A stretch of 64,000 nucleotides of DNA from Acidovorax sp. sic0104 (GCF_019219095.1 NZ_JAHUWH010000003.1:308345-372344); one strand, 5' to 3'. Shown: positions 52,300 to 63,875, counted from the stretch's first letter. The notes: generated from the sequence alone by a model not told the origin. A program made the numbers and translations.

Positions 52300-54102
52300 T
52301 TAGAGGTCTTCCGACCCCAGCAACATCTCGGTGATGCCCTTGCCGGCCTGCACCATCGGGAACACGTTCTCGGTGGGGTCGGTGCGGAAGTCCAGGAACA
52401 CAGTGCGATCCTTGAGCTTGCGCGCTTCACGCAGGGCAGGCTCCACGTCACGCGGGTGCTCGATCAGCAGGCCCACGTGGCCATAGGCCTCGGCCAGCTT
52501 CACGAAGTTGGGCAGCGCGTCCATGTAGCTGTGGCTGTAGCGGCCCGAGTACTCGATCTCCTGCCACTGGCGCACCATGCCCAGGTAGCGGTTGTTCAGC
52601 GAGCAGATCTTGATCGGCGTGTTGTACTGCAGGCAGGTCGACAGCTCCTGGATGTTCATCTGCACGGAGCCTTCGCCCGTGATGCAGAAGACCTCGGAAT
52701 CCGGCTTGGCCAGCTTGATGCCCATGGCATAGGGAATGCCCACGCCCATGGTGCCCAGACCGCCGGAGTTGATCCAGCGGCGGGGTTCATCGAAGCGATA
52801 GTACTGCGCGGCCCACATCTGGTGCTGGCCCACATCGGATGTGATGTAGGTGTCAGCGTCCTTGGTCATGTTCCACAGCGTTTCAACCACGTACTGGGGC
52901 TTGATCACGTCGCCGCTGCCCATGCTGTACTTGAGGCAGTCGCGCTTGCGCCAGCCCTCGATCGTGTCCCACCAGGCCGCCAGCGCGCCTGCATCGGGCC
53001 GGGTGCTGCTCTCGCGGATCATGGAGATCAGCTCGGTGAGCACGTCCTTCACGTCGCCCACGATCGGAATGTCGACCTTCACCCGCTTGGAGATGCTCGA
53101 CGGATCGATGTCCACATGGATGATCTTGCGGTCGTTCTGCGCGAAGTGCTTGGGGTTGCCGATCACGCGGTCGTCGAAGCGCGCGCCCACGGCCAGCAGC
53201 ACGTCGCAGTTCTGCATCGCGTTGTTGGCTTCGATGGTGCCGTGCATGCCCAGCATGCCCAGGAACTTGCGGTCGCTGGCCGGATAGGCGCCCAGGCCCA
53301 TCAGCGTGTTCGTGACAGGGTAGCCCAGCATGTCCACCAGCGTGCGCAGCTCGTTCGTGGCGTTGCCCAGCAGCACGCCGCCGCCGGTGTAGATGTAGGG
53401 ACGCTTGGCTGCCAGCAGCAGTTGCAGCGCCTTGCGAATCTGGCCGCCGTGACCTTTGCGCACTGGGTTGTACGAGCGCATTTCCACACTCTGAGGGTAG
53501 CCGCTGTAGGGCACCTTCTTGAACGAGACGTCCTTGGGCACATCCACCACCACGGGGCCAGGGCGGCCGGTGCGGGCGATGTGGAATGCCTTCTTCATCG
53601 TCGCCGCCAGATCGCGGGCATCCTTGACAAGGAAGTTGTGCTTGACGATGGGGCGGGTGATGCCGACGGTGTCGCACTCCTGGAAGGCATCGAGCCCGAT
53701 GGCGGGCGTGGGCACCTGGCCGGAGATGATCACCATGGGGATCGAATCCATGTACGCGGTGGCGATGCCGGTGACGGCGTTGGTCAGACCCGGGCCCGAG
53801 GTGACAAGTGCGACGCCGACTTCGCCGGTTGCCCGGGCATAGCCGTCGGCGGCATGCACTGCGGCCTGCTCGTGGCGCACCAGCACGTGCTGGATGGTGT
53901 CCTGCTTGTACAGCGCGTCGTAGATGTACAGCACCGCACCGCCAGGATAGCCCCAGATGTACTGGACGTTCTCGGCCTGGAGCGATTTGATGAGGATTTC
54001 GGCCCCCATGAGGTCCTGCGAGGCCGCAGCCAGGGAAACGGGGGACGTGTTGCCCTGCGAAGCAGCGGCAGCTGAGGACAGTTCAGCCTTGGAGATTTCC
54101 AT
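52300..54102 (-). CDS. ilvB: Acetolactate synthase large subunit
   Basis: 600 residues, ThDP-dependent. It condenses two pyruvates or pyruvate with 2-ketobutyrate. Catalytic Glu in VLVRHEQAAVHAADGYAR, FAD/central domain, ThDP-Mg motif ITGEGSVQMN to NN (GEGS in place of the usual GDGS, a known variant). The N-terminus has a polar Ser/Ala-rich extension of about 30 residues before DLMGAEILIKSL. Start ATG at 54100-54102. It heads ilvB-ilvH-ilvC; the 250-bp upstream gap shows no leader peptide I can support. Confidence 0.96.
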   Translation of the reverse strand: MEISKAELSSAAAASQGNTSPVSLAAASQDLMGAEILIKSLQAENVQYIWGYPGGAVLYIYDALYKQDTIQHVLVRHEQAAVHAADGYARATGEVGVALVTSGPGLTNAVTGIATAYMDSIPMVIISGQVPTPAIGLDAFQECDTVGITRPIVKHNFLVKDARDLAATMKKAFHIARTGRPGPVVVDVPKDVSFKKVPYSGYPQSVEMRSYNPVRKGHGGQIRKALQLLLAAKRPYIYTGGGVLLGNATNELRTLVDMLGYPVTNTLMGLGAYPASDRKFLGMLGMHGTIEANNAMQNCDVLLAVGARFDDRVIGNPKHFAQNDRKIIHVDIDPSSISKRVKVDIPIVGDVKDVLTELISMIRESSTRPDAGALAAWWDTIEGWRKRDCLKYSMGSGDVIKPQYVVETLWNMTKDADTYITSDVGQHQMWAAQYYRFDEPRRWINSGGLGTMGVGIPYAMGIKLAKPDSEVFCITGEGSVQMNIQELSTCLQYNTPIKICSLNNRYLGMVRQWQEIEYSGRYSHSYMDALPNFVKLAEAYGHVGLLIEHPRDVEPALREARKLKDRTVFLDFRTDPTENVFPMVQAGKGITEMLLGSEDL

Positions 54103-54395
54103 GATCGATCAACCTTTGCGAATTTCTCTGACGAAAAACCTTGGGTGCTCCTCGCACGCGCTCTTGTGAAGCCAGCTTGGAACTTGAGGCCAAGGACATG
54201 GGCGGGATGATTGCCGCGCCGGACCGTGACCCGTTTGCCTTTTGAATTGCAGCGGCGATTATCGCACTGCAACACATGTAAAACCGAAGTGCGCCAAAAA
54301 AATCACCTGCCGGTGCGATAATCGGGGGCTTACCGGGCCGGATAACCACATTTTTGTGGAGACTTCGGTACCACATCCTCCCGGACCGACCTGTC

Positions 54396-54965
54396 TTGGC
54401 CACTGAACAAGAACTCTCCGATTTCCTCAAAAGCGTAGAAAAGCGCGCCTTCAAGCGCTCGGTCTACCACGTGCGCAATGAGGAAGCGGCTCTTGATATC
54501 GTGCAGGACAGCATGCTCAAGCTGGCGGAGCACTACGGCGACAAGCCGGCCGCAGAGCTGCCGATGCTCTATCAGCGCATCCTCTCCAACTGCACCCTCG
54601 ACTGGTTTCGCCGCCAGAAGACCCGCAATGCACTGTTTTCGAGCATGAGCGACTTCGAGGGACCCGGCGAAGATGGCATGGATTTTGATCTGCTTGAGGC
54701 GTACTCGGGGCCGGACGACAGCCAGCAGGCCGAGAGTGCCGAAGACCTGACCCGCCGCGCCCAGGTCTTTCGCGAAATCGAAGCGGAAATCGCCGAATTG
54801 CCACCACGTCAACGGGAAGCATTCCTGATGCGTTACTGGGAAGAAATGGATGTAGCAGAAACGGCAGCCGCCATGGGTTGCTCGGAAGGCAGTGTCAAAA
54901 CGCACTGCTTTCGTGCCATACAAACCCTGAGCAAGGCATTGAAAGCCAAAGGAATCGAGCTATGA
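54396..54965 (+). CDS. RNA polymerase sigma factor (ECF-like)
   Basis: 189 residues from the TTG at 54396 (MATEQELSDFLKSVEKRAFK); an ATG 14 codons upstream is possible. Region 2 (VYHVRNEEAALDIVQDSMLK) and region 4.2 (LPPRQREAFLMRYWEEMDVA, then SEGSVKTHCFRAI) are clear; region 3 is absent, as in ECF factors. The linker is acidic (SDFEGPGEDGMDFD). The next gene overlaps by ATGA and encodes a one-helix membrane protein in the place where anti-sigma factors usually sit. Confidence 0.9.
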   Translation: MATEQELSDFLKSVEKRAFKRSVYHVRNEEAALDIVQDSMLKLAEHYGDKPAAELPMLYQRILSNCTLDWFRRQKTRNALFSSMSDFEGPGEDGMDFDLLEAYSGPDDSQQAESAEDLTRRAQVFREIEAEIAELPPRQREAFLMRYWEEMDVAETAAAMGCSEGSVKTHCFRAIQTLSKALKAKGIEL

Positions 54966-55414
54966 ACACTGTACGGACTCCATCGCCAGAGGCACTGGCC
55001 GCAGCAGACGGCTTCGCTCAACGGGTTACCGCGCGGCTTTCCAGCGGCACGGCGGAACTCCCCTACGACATCTCCGAACGCCTGCGAGCATCGCGCGTGC
55101 AGGCATTGGCCAAGCGCAAGAAGGCCGTCGCGCCCGCGCGCATCGCGACGGCGGTGTCGCTGGACGCCAGCGGTACCGCCACCCTGGGCCGGGGTGGCAA
55201 CGAACGCGGCGGCTGGTGGAATGCCCTCGTGTCCGCGGTGCCATTGACGGCATTGGTGATCGGATTGGTGATGATCAACATCGCCCAGGATGAAAGCAGC
55301 GCGAACGATGTGGCTGAAGTGGACGCCGCCCTCTTGACCGATGATCTTCCGCCGGCAGCGTACGCCGACCCAGGCTTCGTACAATTTCTCAAGACCTCTT
55401 CGCAGACGAACTGA
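54962..55414 (+). CDS. DUF3619-family membrane protein, possible anti-sigma partner
   Basis: 150 residues. The ATG overlaps the sigma stop (54962-54965). The soluble N-terminal region (about 1-85: ELPYDISERLRASRVQALAK) precedes one membrane helix (LVSAVPLTALVIGLVMINIA, about 89-108) and a short outer tail (DLPPAAYADPGFVQFLK). DUF3619 is recurrent behind this sigma factor in betaproteobacteria. The topology is that of anti-sigma factors, but no function is proven. Confidence 0.8.
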   Translation: MNTVRTPSPEALAAADGFAQRVTARLSSGTAELPYDISERLRASRVQALAKRKKAVAPARIATAVSLDASGTATLGRGGNERGGWWNALVSAVPLTALVIGLVMINIAQDESSANDVAEVDAALLTDDLPPAAYADPGFVQFLKTSSQTN

Positions 55415-55443
55415 GCCCCTCGATACCGCCAACACCGTAGTGC

Positions 55444-56325
55444 ATGCACCCAAGCCCATCTGACGCTTCCCCCGCCCTGCCAGCCTTTGTGCTGGCTTTG
55501 GCGCTCTTGGGCGTGCTTGCCGCGGTGGGTGGCCAGGTGCTGGGGCAGATGCGCATGGTGCCGGGCACCGTGCTCTCGGCTGGTGCAGAGGCGGCTGTCG
55601 CCAGCCCCAACAACGCGCGCTCGTCGTCCCCCTACGGTGCGTCCGCCCTGCCCCAGGCAGAGGCAGGCCCCGGCTGGGTCACCTTGACTACGCCCCAGAA
55701 ACTGGCGCTGTACCCGCTGGCTGAGCGATGGGCCCTCATCAGCGAAGCCCAGAAGCGGCGCTGGCTGGCCCTTGCGGCCAACTTTTCCAGCCTGCCGGAG
55801 GACGAGCAGGCCAAGTTCCACGAGCGCATGACCGACTGGGCGAACCTGAGTGCGCAGCAACGCAATCAGGCGCGCCTGAACTATGCGGTGACCAACCGTC
55901 TGGCACCTGACGACAAGCGCGCGCAGTGGGAGGCCTACCAGGCGCTGTCCGAAGAGGAGCGCCGGGCGCTGGCGGCCCTTGCCTTCCCCAAACCCAAGGG
56001 CGCCGCCACGGCGCTTCGTCCCGTCTCGCCCAAGAAACTGGCACAGGTGCCGGCTGCAACCGCCGCCAACCCCGCCCGCCCGAACGCACCCAAGATTCCC
56101 CCGGTGACCGACCATTCGCCCCGCGCGGCGGCACCGGTGCCCTTCTCTATTACGCCCGCAGCCCCCAGCGCACCTTCGGCGCCGGCATCTGGCTCGAGCG
56201 CAGTGGAGACAGCGCCGGTGTCCGTGCCCGTCGCGGTGCCGGCCGCATTGCCTCCGCTGGGCAGCGGCCCGGCGGAACCCGCCCCTCCCGTCACGCCCGA
56301 TAATTCAGGCTTGTACCCCCAATAA
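55444..56325 (+). CDS. DUF3106-domain protein
   Basis: 293 residues. An N-terminal membrane anchor or signal (PAFVLALALLGVLAAVGGQV) is followed by the DUF3106 repeat region rich in W and L (WVTLTTPQKLALYPLAERWA, KRRWLALAANFSSLPEDEQA, MTDWANLSAQQRNQARLNYA) and a long Pro/Ala C-terminus. It probably faces the periplasm. Conserved neighbour of the sigma-DUF3619 pair; role unknown. Confidence 0.85.
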   Translation: MHPSPSDASPALPAFVLALALLGVLAAVGGQVLGQMRMVPGTVLSAGAEAAVASPNNARSSSPYGASALPQAEAGPGWVTLTTPQKLALYPLAERWALISEAQKRRWLALAANFSSLPEDEQAKFHERMTDWANLSAQQRNQARLNYAVTNRLAPDDKRAQWEAYQALSEEERRALAALAFPKPKGAATALRPVSPKKLAQVPAATAANPARPNAPKIPPVTDHSPRAAAPVPFSITPAAPSAPSAPASGSSAVETAPVSVPVAVPAALPPLGSGPAEPAPPVTPDNSGLYPQ

Positions 56326-56362
56326 TCGGGCCGCCCGCAGGGGCCGGCCTGCTTTCACCCGG

Positions 56363-56914
56363 ATGACCGCCTCACCACCCGCCAGCGCTCCCCAGGCCGA
56401 CACGGCCATCGCCGCCACCCGATCCCCCCTGCGCAACGTGACGCCCAACCTGTGGCGCCGCATGGCCTGCTGGCTGTACGAGGGCATGCTGATGTTCGGC
56501 GTGGTGTTCATTGCCGGCTATCTCTTTGGCACGCTGAGCCAGACGCGCAACGCCATGGACAACCGCCACGCACTGCAGGCATTCCTGTTCGTGGTGTTCG
56601 GCATCTACTTCACCTGGTTCTGGGCCAAGGGTCAGACGCTGGCCCAGAAGACGTGGCTCATCCGCGTGGTCGACAAGGCGGGCCGCCCCATCACACAGGC
56701 GCGCGCCCTGTTGCGGTATCTGCTCAGTTGGGTGTGGTTCCTGCCACCGTTGGCGGCCTACCTGTTTGGCGTGCCGGTGCTTGAGGTGCTGGTGCTTTTG
56801 GCTGGTTGGGTCGCGATCTGGGCCATCCTGAGCCGGTTCCATCCAGAGCGCCAGTTCTGGCACGACGCGCTGGCGGGCACGCGCCTGGTGCATTTCGAGC
56901 TTCCGAAAAAATAG
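56363..56914 (+). CDS. RDD-family membrane protein
   Basis: 183 residues with about three or four membrane helices and the RDD pattern (LWRRMACWLYEGMLMFGVVF, then AQKTWLIRVVDKAGRPI, and FWHDALAGTRLV). Function is unknown in most members; some are linked to ion exchange. Overall order sigma-DUF3619-DUF3106-RDD suggests a single transcription unit. Confidence 0.85.
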   Translation: MTASPPASAPQADTAIAATRSPLRNVTPNLWRRMACWLYEGMLMFGVVFIAGYLFGTLSQTRNAMDNRHALQAFLFVVFGIYFTWFWAKGQTLAQKTWLIRVVDKAGRPITQARALLRYLLSWVWFLPPLAAYLFGVPVLEVLVLLAGWVAIWAILSRFHPERQFWHDALAGTRLVHFELPKK

Positions 56915-56948
56915 CTGCTTGTGCCGCACTCGACGGCGCAAGCTGTCA
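56906..56948 (+). repeat. Interspersed repeat at the RDD/dgkA junction
   Basis: ATAGCTGCTTGTGCC, then GGCGCAAGC. It starts within the last codons of the RDD gene and supplies its stop codon (TAG at 56912-56914). Confidence 0.5.
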
Positions 56949-56971
56949 CGCGGCTGCGAGACAATGCGCGG

Positions 56972-57385
56972 ATGTCCATGCAGCCGCCGTCGGAGTCCAC
57001 CTCCCCAGTCAATCCGCAAAAAACCCGCTCCGGCCTGAATCGCATCTGGCACGCCGCCGGCTACTCGCTCGAAGGCCTGCGCGCCGGCTGGGGCGAGAAA
57101 GCCTTCCGCCAGGAGGCCATCGCCGCGGCCGTGCTGCTGCCGCTGTCGCTGTGGCTCGGGCGCAGCTGGGTGGAGGTGGCGCTGCTTGCGGGCTCCGTGC
57201 TGATCGTCATGATCGTCGAGTTGCTCAACACGGGCATCGAGACCGCCATCGACCGCATCGGCCCCGAGTGGCACGACCTGTCCAAGCGCGCCAAGGACAT
57301 GGGCAGCGCAGCGGTCCTCCTGGCCCTGCTCCTGTGCGTTGGCATCTGGGCTGCGGCCCTTTTCCAGAGGTTTTTCAATGTCTGA
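56972..57385 (+). CDS. dgkA: Diacylglycerol kinase
   Basis: 137 residues. Small prokaryotic DgkA that phosphorylates diacylglycerol for phospholipid recycling at the inner membrane. Three membrane helices and the catalytic motif VELLNTGIETAIDRIG, with AKDMGSAAV. Start uncertain between ATG 56972 and ATG 56978. The N-terminal 25 residues are polar. It overlaps the next gene by 8 bp. Confidence 0.9.
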   Translation: MSMQPPSESTSPVNPQKTRSGLNRIWHAAGYSLEGLRAGWGEKAFRQEAIAAAVLLPLSLWLGRSWVEVALLAGSVLIVMIVELLNTGIETAIDRIGPEWHDLSKRAKDMGSAAVLLALLLCVGIWAAALFQRFFNV

Positions 57386-57986
57386 ATCCGCTGCTGCTTC
57401 CGTTGCCTTCTCCGTCTGTGTCTACTGCGGTTCGCGCCCCGGCGAGAACCCCGCCTTCGCCGATGCCGCCAAGGCCGTTGGCAGCTGGATTGGCCGCCAT
57501 GGCGGCCAGCTCGTGTATGGCGGGGGCCGCAGCGGACTCATGGGCACGGTGGCAGAGGCCACGCGGCTGGCAGGCGGCCGCGTGGTGGGCGTGATTCCAC
57601 AGGCCCTGGTGGACAAGGAACTGGCCAACCGCCTGTGCGACGAACTGCACATCGTGCAGACCATGCATGAGCGCAAGGCAATGATGGCCGAGCGCAGCGA
57701 CGCATTCATCGCGCTGCCCGGCGGCATCGGCACTTTCGAGGAACTGTTCGAGGTGTGGACCTGGCGCCAATTGGGCTACCACGACAAGCCGCTGGGCCTG
57801 CTCAACGTGGCGGGCTACTACGACGCACTGATGGGCTTTCTGAACCACAGCGTGGCCAGCGGCTTCATGGGCGAATGGCAGATGGGCCTGCTGCACGCCA
57901 ATATCGACGCGCCAGCCCTATTGCAGACACTGGTCGAACAAGCCGGCACCAATGCCCGCCAGATCCCGCTGCGTTCGGTGATCTGA
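57378..57986 (+). CDS. LOG-family nucleotide phosphoribohydrolase (TIGR00730)
   Basis: 202 residues with the family motifs CVYCGSRPG and PGGIGTFEELFEVWTWRQLG. These proteins release bases from nucleoside monophosphates (cytokinin-activating LOG activity in plants and some bacteria; AMP and others possible). Start ATG at 57378 with AGAGG upstream, overlapping dgkA. Last gene of the plus-strand run. The physiological substrate here is unknown. Confidence 0.9.
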   Translation: MSESAAASVAFSVCVYCGSRPGENPAFADAAKAVGSWIGRHGGQLVYGGGRSGLMGTVAEATRLAGGRVVGVIPQALVDKELANRLCDELHIVQTMHERKAMMAERSDAFIALPGGIGTFEELFEVWTWRQLGYHDKPLGLLNVAGYYDALMGFLNHSVASGFMGEWQMGLLHANIDAPALLQTLVEQAGTNARQIPLRSVI

Positions 57987-58062
57987 CAGCGACGGCGGCA
58001 AAAACTGGCACCGCCGAGGCCAGTGCCACCGTGGAACTGGCTCTGCCAGGCCACCGGTGGCG

Positions 58063-58102
58063 TCCCCCTCTGGGGGAAGGCGCGTAGCGCCTCAGGGGGA
58101 GG
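58063..58102. repeat. GC-rich hairpin repeat between the LOG gene and the PII gene
   Basis: TCCCCCTCTGGGGGA next to GCGCGTAGCGC and CTCAGGGGGAGG: nested palindromes. This type of CCCCCTGAGG...CCCCCAGAGGGGG element is frequent between convergent genes in Comamonadaceae and probably terminates both transcripts. Confidence 0.55.
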
Positions 58103-58105
58103 AAA

Positions 58106-60162
<2,057 letters not shown>

Positions 60163-60254
60163 GGAACTGGAGTCGGCCCTTTTATCGGCCCTTTTGGCCG
60201 GGTTGGATACCGCCCATGCAGCCCCGGGCTGCGGCGGGCAACACGGGAGAGTGC

Positions 60255-61529
60255 ATGGCTGAGGAAGCTGCCATTATCGCCCGCGTCATTGCGTCTCCGC
60301 TCGACGTGGACGCCGCCGCCTGGAATGGGCTGCTGGCATGCCAGAGCCACCCCACCCCGTTTCTGCGGCACGAATACCTGGCCGCGCTGCACGAAAGCGG
60401 CAGCGCCACGCCCCGCACCGGCTGGGCGCCGCGCTTCATGACGCTGTGGGAGGACGACATCCTGGTGGCCGCCTGCCCGCTGTACCTCAAGAACCACTCG
60501 TACGGCGAATACGTCTTCGACTGGGCCTGGGCCAGCGCCTACGAACAGCACGGCGTGCCCTACTACCCCAAGGCGGTCATTGCCGTGCCCTTCACGCCCG
60601 TACCGGGTGCCCGCCTGCTGGCACGCGACGAGGCGACGCGGGCACTGCTGCTGCAGGCCGTGTGTCAGTGGTGCGAAGAGGAAAACGTGTCGTCCGTGCA
60701 CATGCTCTTTGCCAGCGACGACGACATCGCGGCCGGCACGCAGCAGGAGCTGATGTTGCGCCGCACGGTGCAGTTCCACTGGACGAACGAAGCCCCACGC
60801 ACTCTGGACGTGGACACAGGCACAGACACAGGCAGCCAGGCGCGGCGCTACACCAGCTTCGACGACTTCCTGTCCACCCTGGCGCAGGACAAGCGCAAGA
60901 AGATCCGCCAGGAGCGCCGCCGCGTGGCCGATGCCGGCGTGCGCTTTCGCTGGTCGCGCGGCACCGGCATCAGCGAAGCCGATTGGGATTTTTTCTACCG
61001 CTGCTACGAACGCACCTACCTGGAGCACGGCAACCCGCCTTACCTCACGCGCGACTTCTTCGCCCGCATGGCCGCGCACCTGCCGCAGGCGTGGCTGCTG
61101 TTCATCGCCGAGCGCGACGGGCGCCCAATTGCTAGCAGTTTGATAGCAATCAGCGTAGATGCATCAATAGCCAGTGCGCCAAAAGACTTGAAAAATGCAT
61201 CACCACTCGCGGCCTATGGCCGCTACTGGGGCGCCCTGGAGCGTGTGGACTGCCTGCACTTCGAGGCCTGCTACTACCAGCCGCTGCAGTGGTGCATTGA
61301 ACACGGCGTGCAGCGTTTTGAAGGCGGCGCTCAGGGCGAGCACAAGATGGCCCGCGCGCTGCTGCCGGTGCAGGCCACCAGCGCGCACTGGCTTGCGCAC
61401 CCCGCTTTCGCCGACGCCGTGGAGCGCTTTCTGGCCCGCGAGAGCGAGGGCGTGCAGCACTACCTGGACGAGCTGCAGGAACGCAGTCCGTTCAGGAAAA
61501 CCGGCCCCCTCACCCCCACCGGAGCCTGA
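60255..61529 (+). CDS. FemAB-like / peptidogalycan-biosynthesis GNAT-type acyltransferase
   Basis: 424 residues of the COG3146 (PF04339) family. Tandem GNAT-fold regions: N-terminal SHPTPFLRHEYLAALHESGS, KNHSYGEYVFDWAWASAYEQ, middle LAQDKRKKIRQERRR, C-terminal CYYQPLQWCIEHGVQRFEGG and GEHKMARALLP. Probably cytoplasmic; substrate unknown. Start ATG at 60255 with GGGAGAG. A segment near residue 295-318 (IAISVDASIASAPK...) is coded by a repeat copy (61129-61196) and interrupts the otherwise conserved run from GRPIASSL to YGRYWGAL. Confidence 0.85.
   Translation: MAEEAAIIARVIASPLDVDAAAWNGLLACQSHPTPFLRHEYLAALHESGSATPRTGWAPRFMTLWEDDILVAACPLYLKNHSYGEYVFDWAWASAYEQHGVPYYPKAVIAVPFTPVPGARLLARDEATRALLLQAVCQWCEEENVSSVHMLFASDDDIAAGTQQELMLRRTVQFHWTNEAPRTLDVDTGTDTGSQARRYTSFDDFLSTLAQDKRKKIRQERRRVADAGVRFRWSRGTGISEADWDFFYRCYERTYLEHGNPPYLTRDFFARMAAHLPQAWLLFIAERDGRPIASSLIAISVDASIASAPKDLKNASPLAAYGRYWGALERVDCLHFEACYYQPLQWCIEHGVQRFEGGAQGEHKMARALLPVQATSAHWLAHPAFADAVERFLARESEGVQHYLDELQERSPFRKTGPLTPTGA
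61129..61196 (+). repeat. Interspersed repeat copy inside the acyltransferase gene (in frame)
   Basis: gctagcagtttgATAGCAATCAGCG, then ATCAATAGCCAGTGCGCC. Diverged from consensus. It adds about 22 residues between two conserved segments without a stop or frameshift. Confidence 0.55.
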
Positions 61530-61592
61530 GCGGTCAGGCTCCCCGCCGAAGCCGTCGATGGGGCCAACGCCAGCAGCCCGCGACCGGCCCCT

Positions 61593-63368
61593 TCAAAAAC
61601 TCTCCCAGTCATCCTCTGCGCCAGCCGGTACGGGCTGGGGCGCGGCGGCCTTGGTCTTGCTCGCGGCGATGGCAGGCACCCGAGCCTCGGTGGGTGCCGA
61701 CTTGGCCTTGGTCAGCCCTGCGGAGACGGGCCGTACGGCCGATGCAGGACGTGCCACAGGCCGGGCTGCCACGGCCGGCGCCTTCGGCGGCGCGGCCACC
61801 GGGGCGGACACGTTCGCCCCGTGCGACGGATCGGAGGCGAGCTTGAACACGGCCACCGCGCCCACCAATGCCTGCGCCTGGTGGCTCAGGCTACCCGCAG
61901 CGGCGGCCATTTCCTCGACCAGCGCCGCGTTCTGCTGTGTGACCTGGTCCATCTGCGTCACCGCCTCGCCCACCTGCGACACGCCCGCGCTTTGCTCGCT
62001 GCTGGCCGCGCTGATCTCGCCCATGATGTCCGTCACGCGGCGGATCGACGACACCACCTCCGTCATCGTCACGCCTGCCTTGTCCACCAGCATCGAGCCC
62101 TGCTCCACCCGCTCCACACTCGCGTTGATCAGCGCCTTGATCTCCTTGGCCGCCTCTGCGCTGCGCCCGGCCAGGCTGCGCACCTCGCCGGCGACCACCG
62201 CAAAGCCCCGGCCCTGCTCGCCCGCACGCGCCGCCTCCACCGCCGCATTGAGCGCCAGGATGTTCGTCTGGAACGCTATCCCGTCGATCACGCTGATGAT
62301 GTCCGCAATCTTCTTGCTGCTGTCGTTGATGCCCTTCATGGTCTCCACCACTTCGGCCACCACCTCGCCCCCCTGACCCGCCACCGTCGAAGCGCTCACC
62401 GCCAGTTGATTGGCCTGTCGCGCGTTGTCGGCGTTTTGCTTCACCGTGGAGCTGAGCTCTTCCATCGACGCGGCCGTCTCCTGCAGCGCGCTGGCCTGCT
62501 GCTCCGTGCGGATCGACAGGTCATTGTTCCCCGAGGCGATCTCCGCGCTGGCCGATGCCACGCCCTGCGCGTTGCCCCGCACGCCCGAAACGACATGCGC
62601 CAGGTTGTCGCGCATGGCCGTCAGGCCGCCGAGCAACTGTGCGATCTCATCCTTGCCGTGGGCCCTGATCGGCACTGTGAGGTCACCCTGCGCCACTGAG
62701 TCGGTGATCTGCACCGCGTTGTCCAAAGAGCGCGAGATCTGCCGGATCATCGCGCCACCCATCAGCACTGCCAGAAGGATACCCAACACCACAGCCGTGA
62801 GCGACATCGCGCGGACTGTCTTGAAACTGGCATCCGCGTTGTCGTACTCGGCCTTCGCGCGATCGAGCTGCACGTCCATGAGCTTGCCCAGCACATCCTG
62901 CAGCGGATCCATGGCCGGATACATCTCCTTGGCCGCATAGGCCGTGAGCGCGGCGATGTCCCCCGAGCGCAAATGCCCATTGAGCACATCGACCGCCGAC
63001 TCGGCTCTGGCTTGCAGGGGTTTGAACTTCTCGACCAGTTGCACTTCCTCAGGCACCAGTTGCGTGGCCAGGTAGGCCTTCCAGTTCGACTCGATGGCCT
63101 TGCGCGCATCGGCCACCGACTGCAGTCCCTGCGCGGGAGTCATGGCGCCATCGCGCACTTTGTGCGCGGTATCGACCACGTTGACGGCGTACATGTCCGC
63201 CACCTGCTTGATCTGTTTGAGGGGCACCACCCGATCGTCGTACACCGACTTGAGCCCGGCGTTGGACTGCCCCATGCCGAACAGCCCCGCCGCGCCCACC
63301 AGCAGCACCAGCAGGCACAGCGCCGCGAGCAAGCCGGCAAGGCGCGTGGATATCTTGAATTGGCTCAT
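61593..63368 (-). CDS. Methyl-accepting chemotaxis protein with WESF tail
   Basis: 591 residues. Membrane helix 1 (LAGLLAALCLLVLLVGAAGL, about 10-30), periplasmic four-helix-bundle sensor (about 35-190), membrane helix 2 (TAVVLGILLAVLMGGAMI), HAMP, and the MA signalling domain with the hairpin tip VIDGIAFQTNILALNAAVEA, followed by a Pro/Ala linker of about 70 residues ending DDWESF. The xWExF pentapeptide tethers CheR/CheB. Start ATG at 63366-63368 with AGGAG 6 nt upstream. Ligand unknown. Confidence 0.95.
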   Translation of the reverse strand: MSQFKISTRLAGLLAALCLLVLLVGAAGLFGMGQSNAGLKSVYDDRVVPLKQIKQVADMYAVNVVDTAHKVRDGAMTPAQGLQSVADARKAIESNWKAYLATQLVPEEVQLVEKFKPLQARAESAVDVLNGHLRSGDIAALTAYAAKEMYPAMDPLQDVLGKLMDVQLDRAKAEYDNADASFKTVRAMSLTAVVLGILLAVLMGGAMIRQISRSLDNAVQITDSVAQGDLTVPIRAHGKDEIAQLLGGLTAMRDNLAHVVSGVRGNAQGVASASAEIASGNNDLSIRTEQQASALQETAASMEELSSTVKQNADNARQANQLAVSASTVAGQGGEVVAEVVETMKGINDSSKKIADIISVIDGIAFQTNILALNAAVEAARAGEQGRGFAVVAGEVRSLAGRSAEAAKEIKALINASVERVEQGSMLVDKAGVTMTEVVSSIRRVTDIMGEISAASSEQSAGVSQVGEAVTQMDQVTQQNAALVEEMAAAAGSLSHQAQALVGAVAVFKLASDPSHGANVSAPVAAPPKAPAVAARPVARPASAVRPVSAGLTKAKSAPTEARVPAIAASKTKAAAPQPVPAGAEDDWESF

Positions 63369-63875
63369 GGCAAAGCTCCTGAAGTGGGGGTATGGGGAAA
63401 AGCCGATCAACCGCGCTGGATCACCGCGCTCCGCCGGGGGCGGGCGAGGTGCAGCAGCAGTTCAGGAAAAGGAAAGGCATGGGCCATGCCAGGCAAGACG
63501 GGCGCGAGCGGAAGGGAGGGCATCCATCCAAGTCACAGCCACGAACCATGAGAGAACTCCTGGCGAAATACCGACGCATGCAAGGGAAAACAGACCATCG
63601 CGCCGGAGCCCATGCTGCATGCACGGGGGCTTATCGCTGAGGCTGTTGCCTCTCAGCATACCGAATTTAGTTACGTTTGAAAACAATTACAGCTGTCCAG
63701 CTGCTCGCTTTTCAAGCGCTGAATCGGGGTTGACAGCGCGCATCGCCCCCGCGGAGAAGGCGTGCCTCAACAAACTCTTGCCGCACGATTTTGCTTCTAA
63801 CTTGATAGCAATATCCGTCCATCCTGCCAGCGGCTACAGCCATTCTGGGTTGCATTCCCGGAAATCCGCCCCTCC
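63369..63875. other. Intergenic region between two receptor genes
   Basis: 507 bp with no supported gene. It carries a diverged interspersed repeat (63791-63845) and presumably the promoter of the receptor at 61593-63368; I see no clear sigma-28 or sigma-70 boxes. Confidence 0.45.
63791..63845 (+). repeat. Interspersed repeat, diverged copy between receptor genes
   Basis: ttgcttctaacttgATAGCA, then CCATCCTGCCAGCGGCTAC. It keeps the leading GCTnnnNNttgATAGC block and part of the palindrome. Confidence 0.4.
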
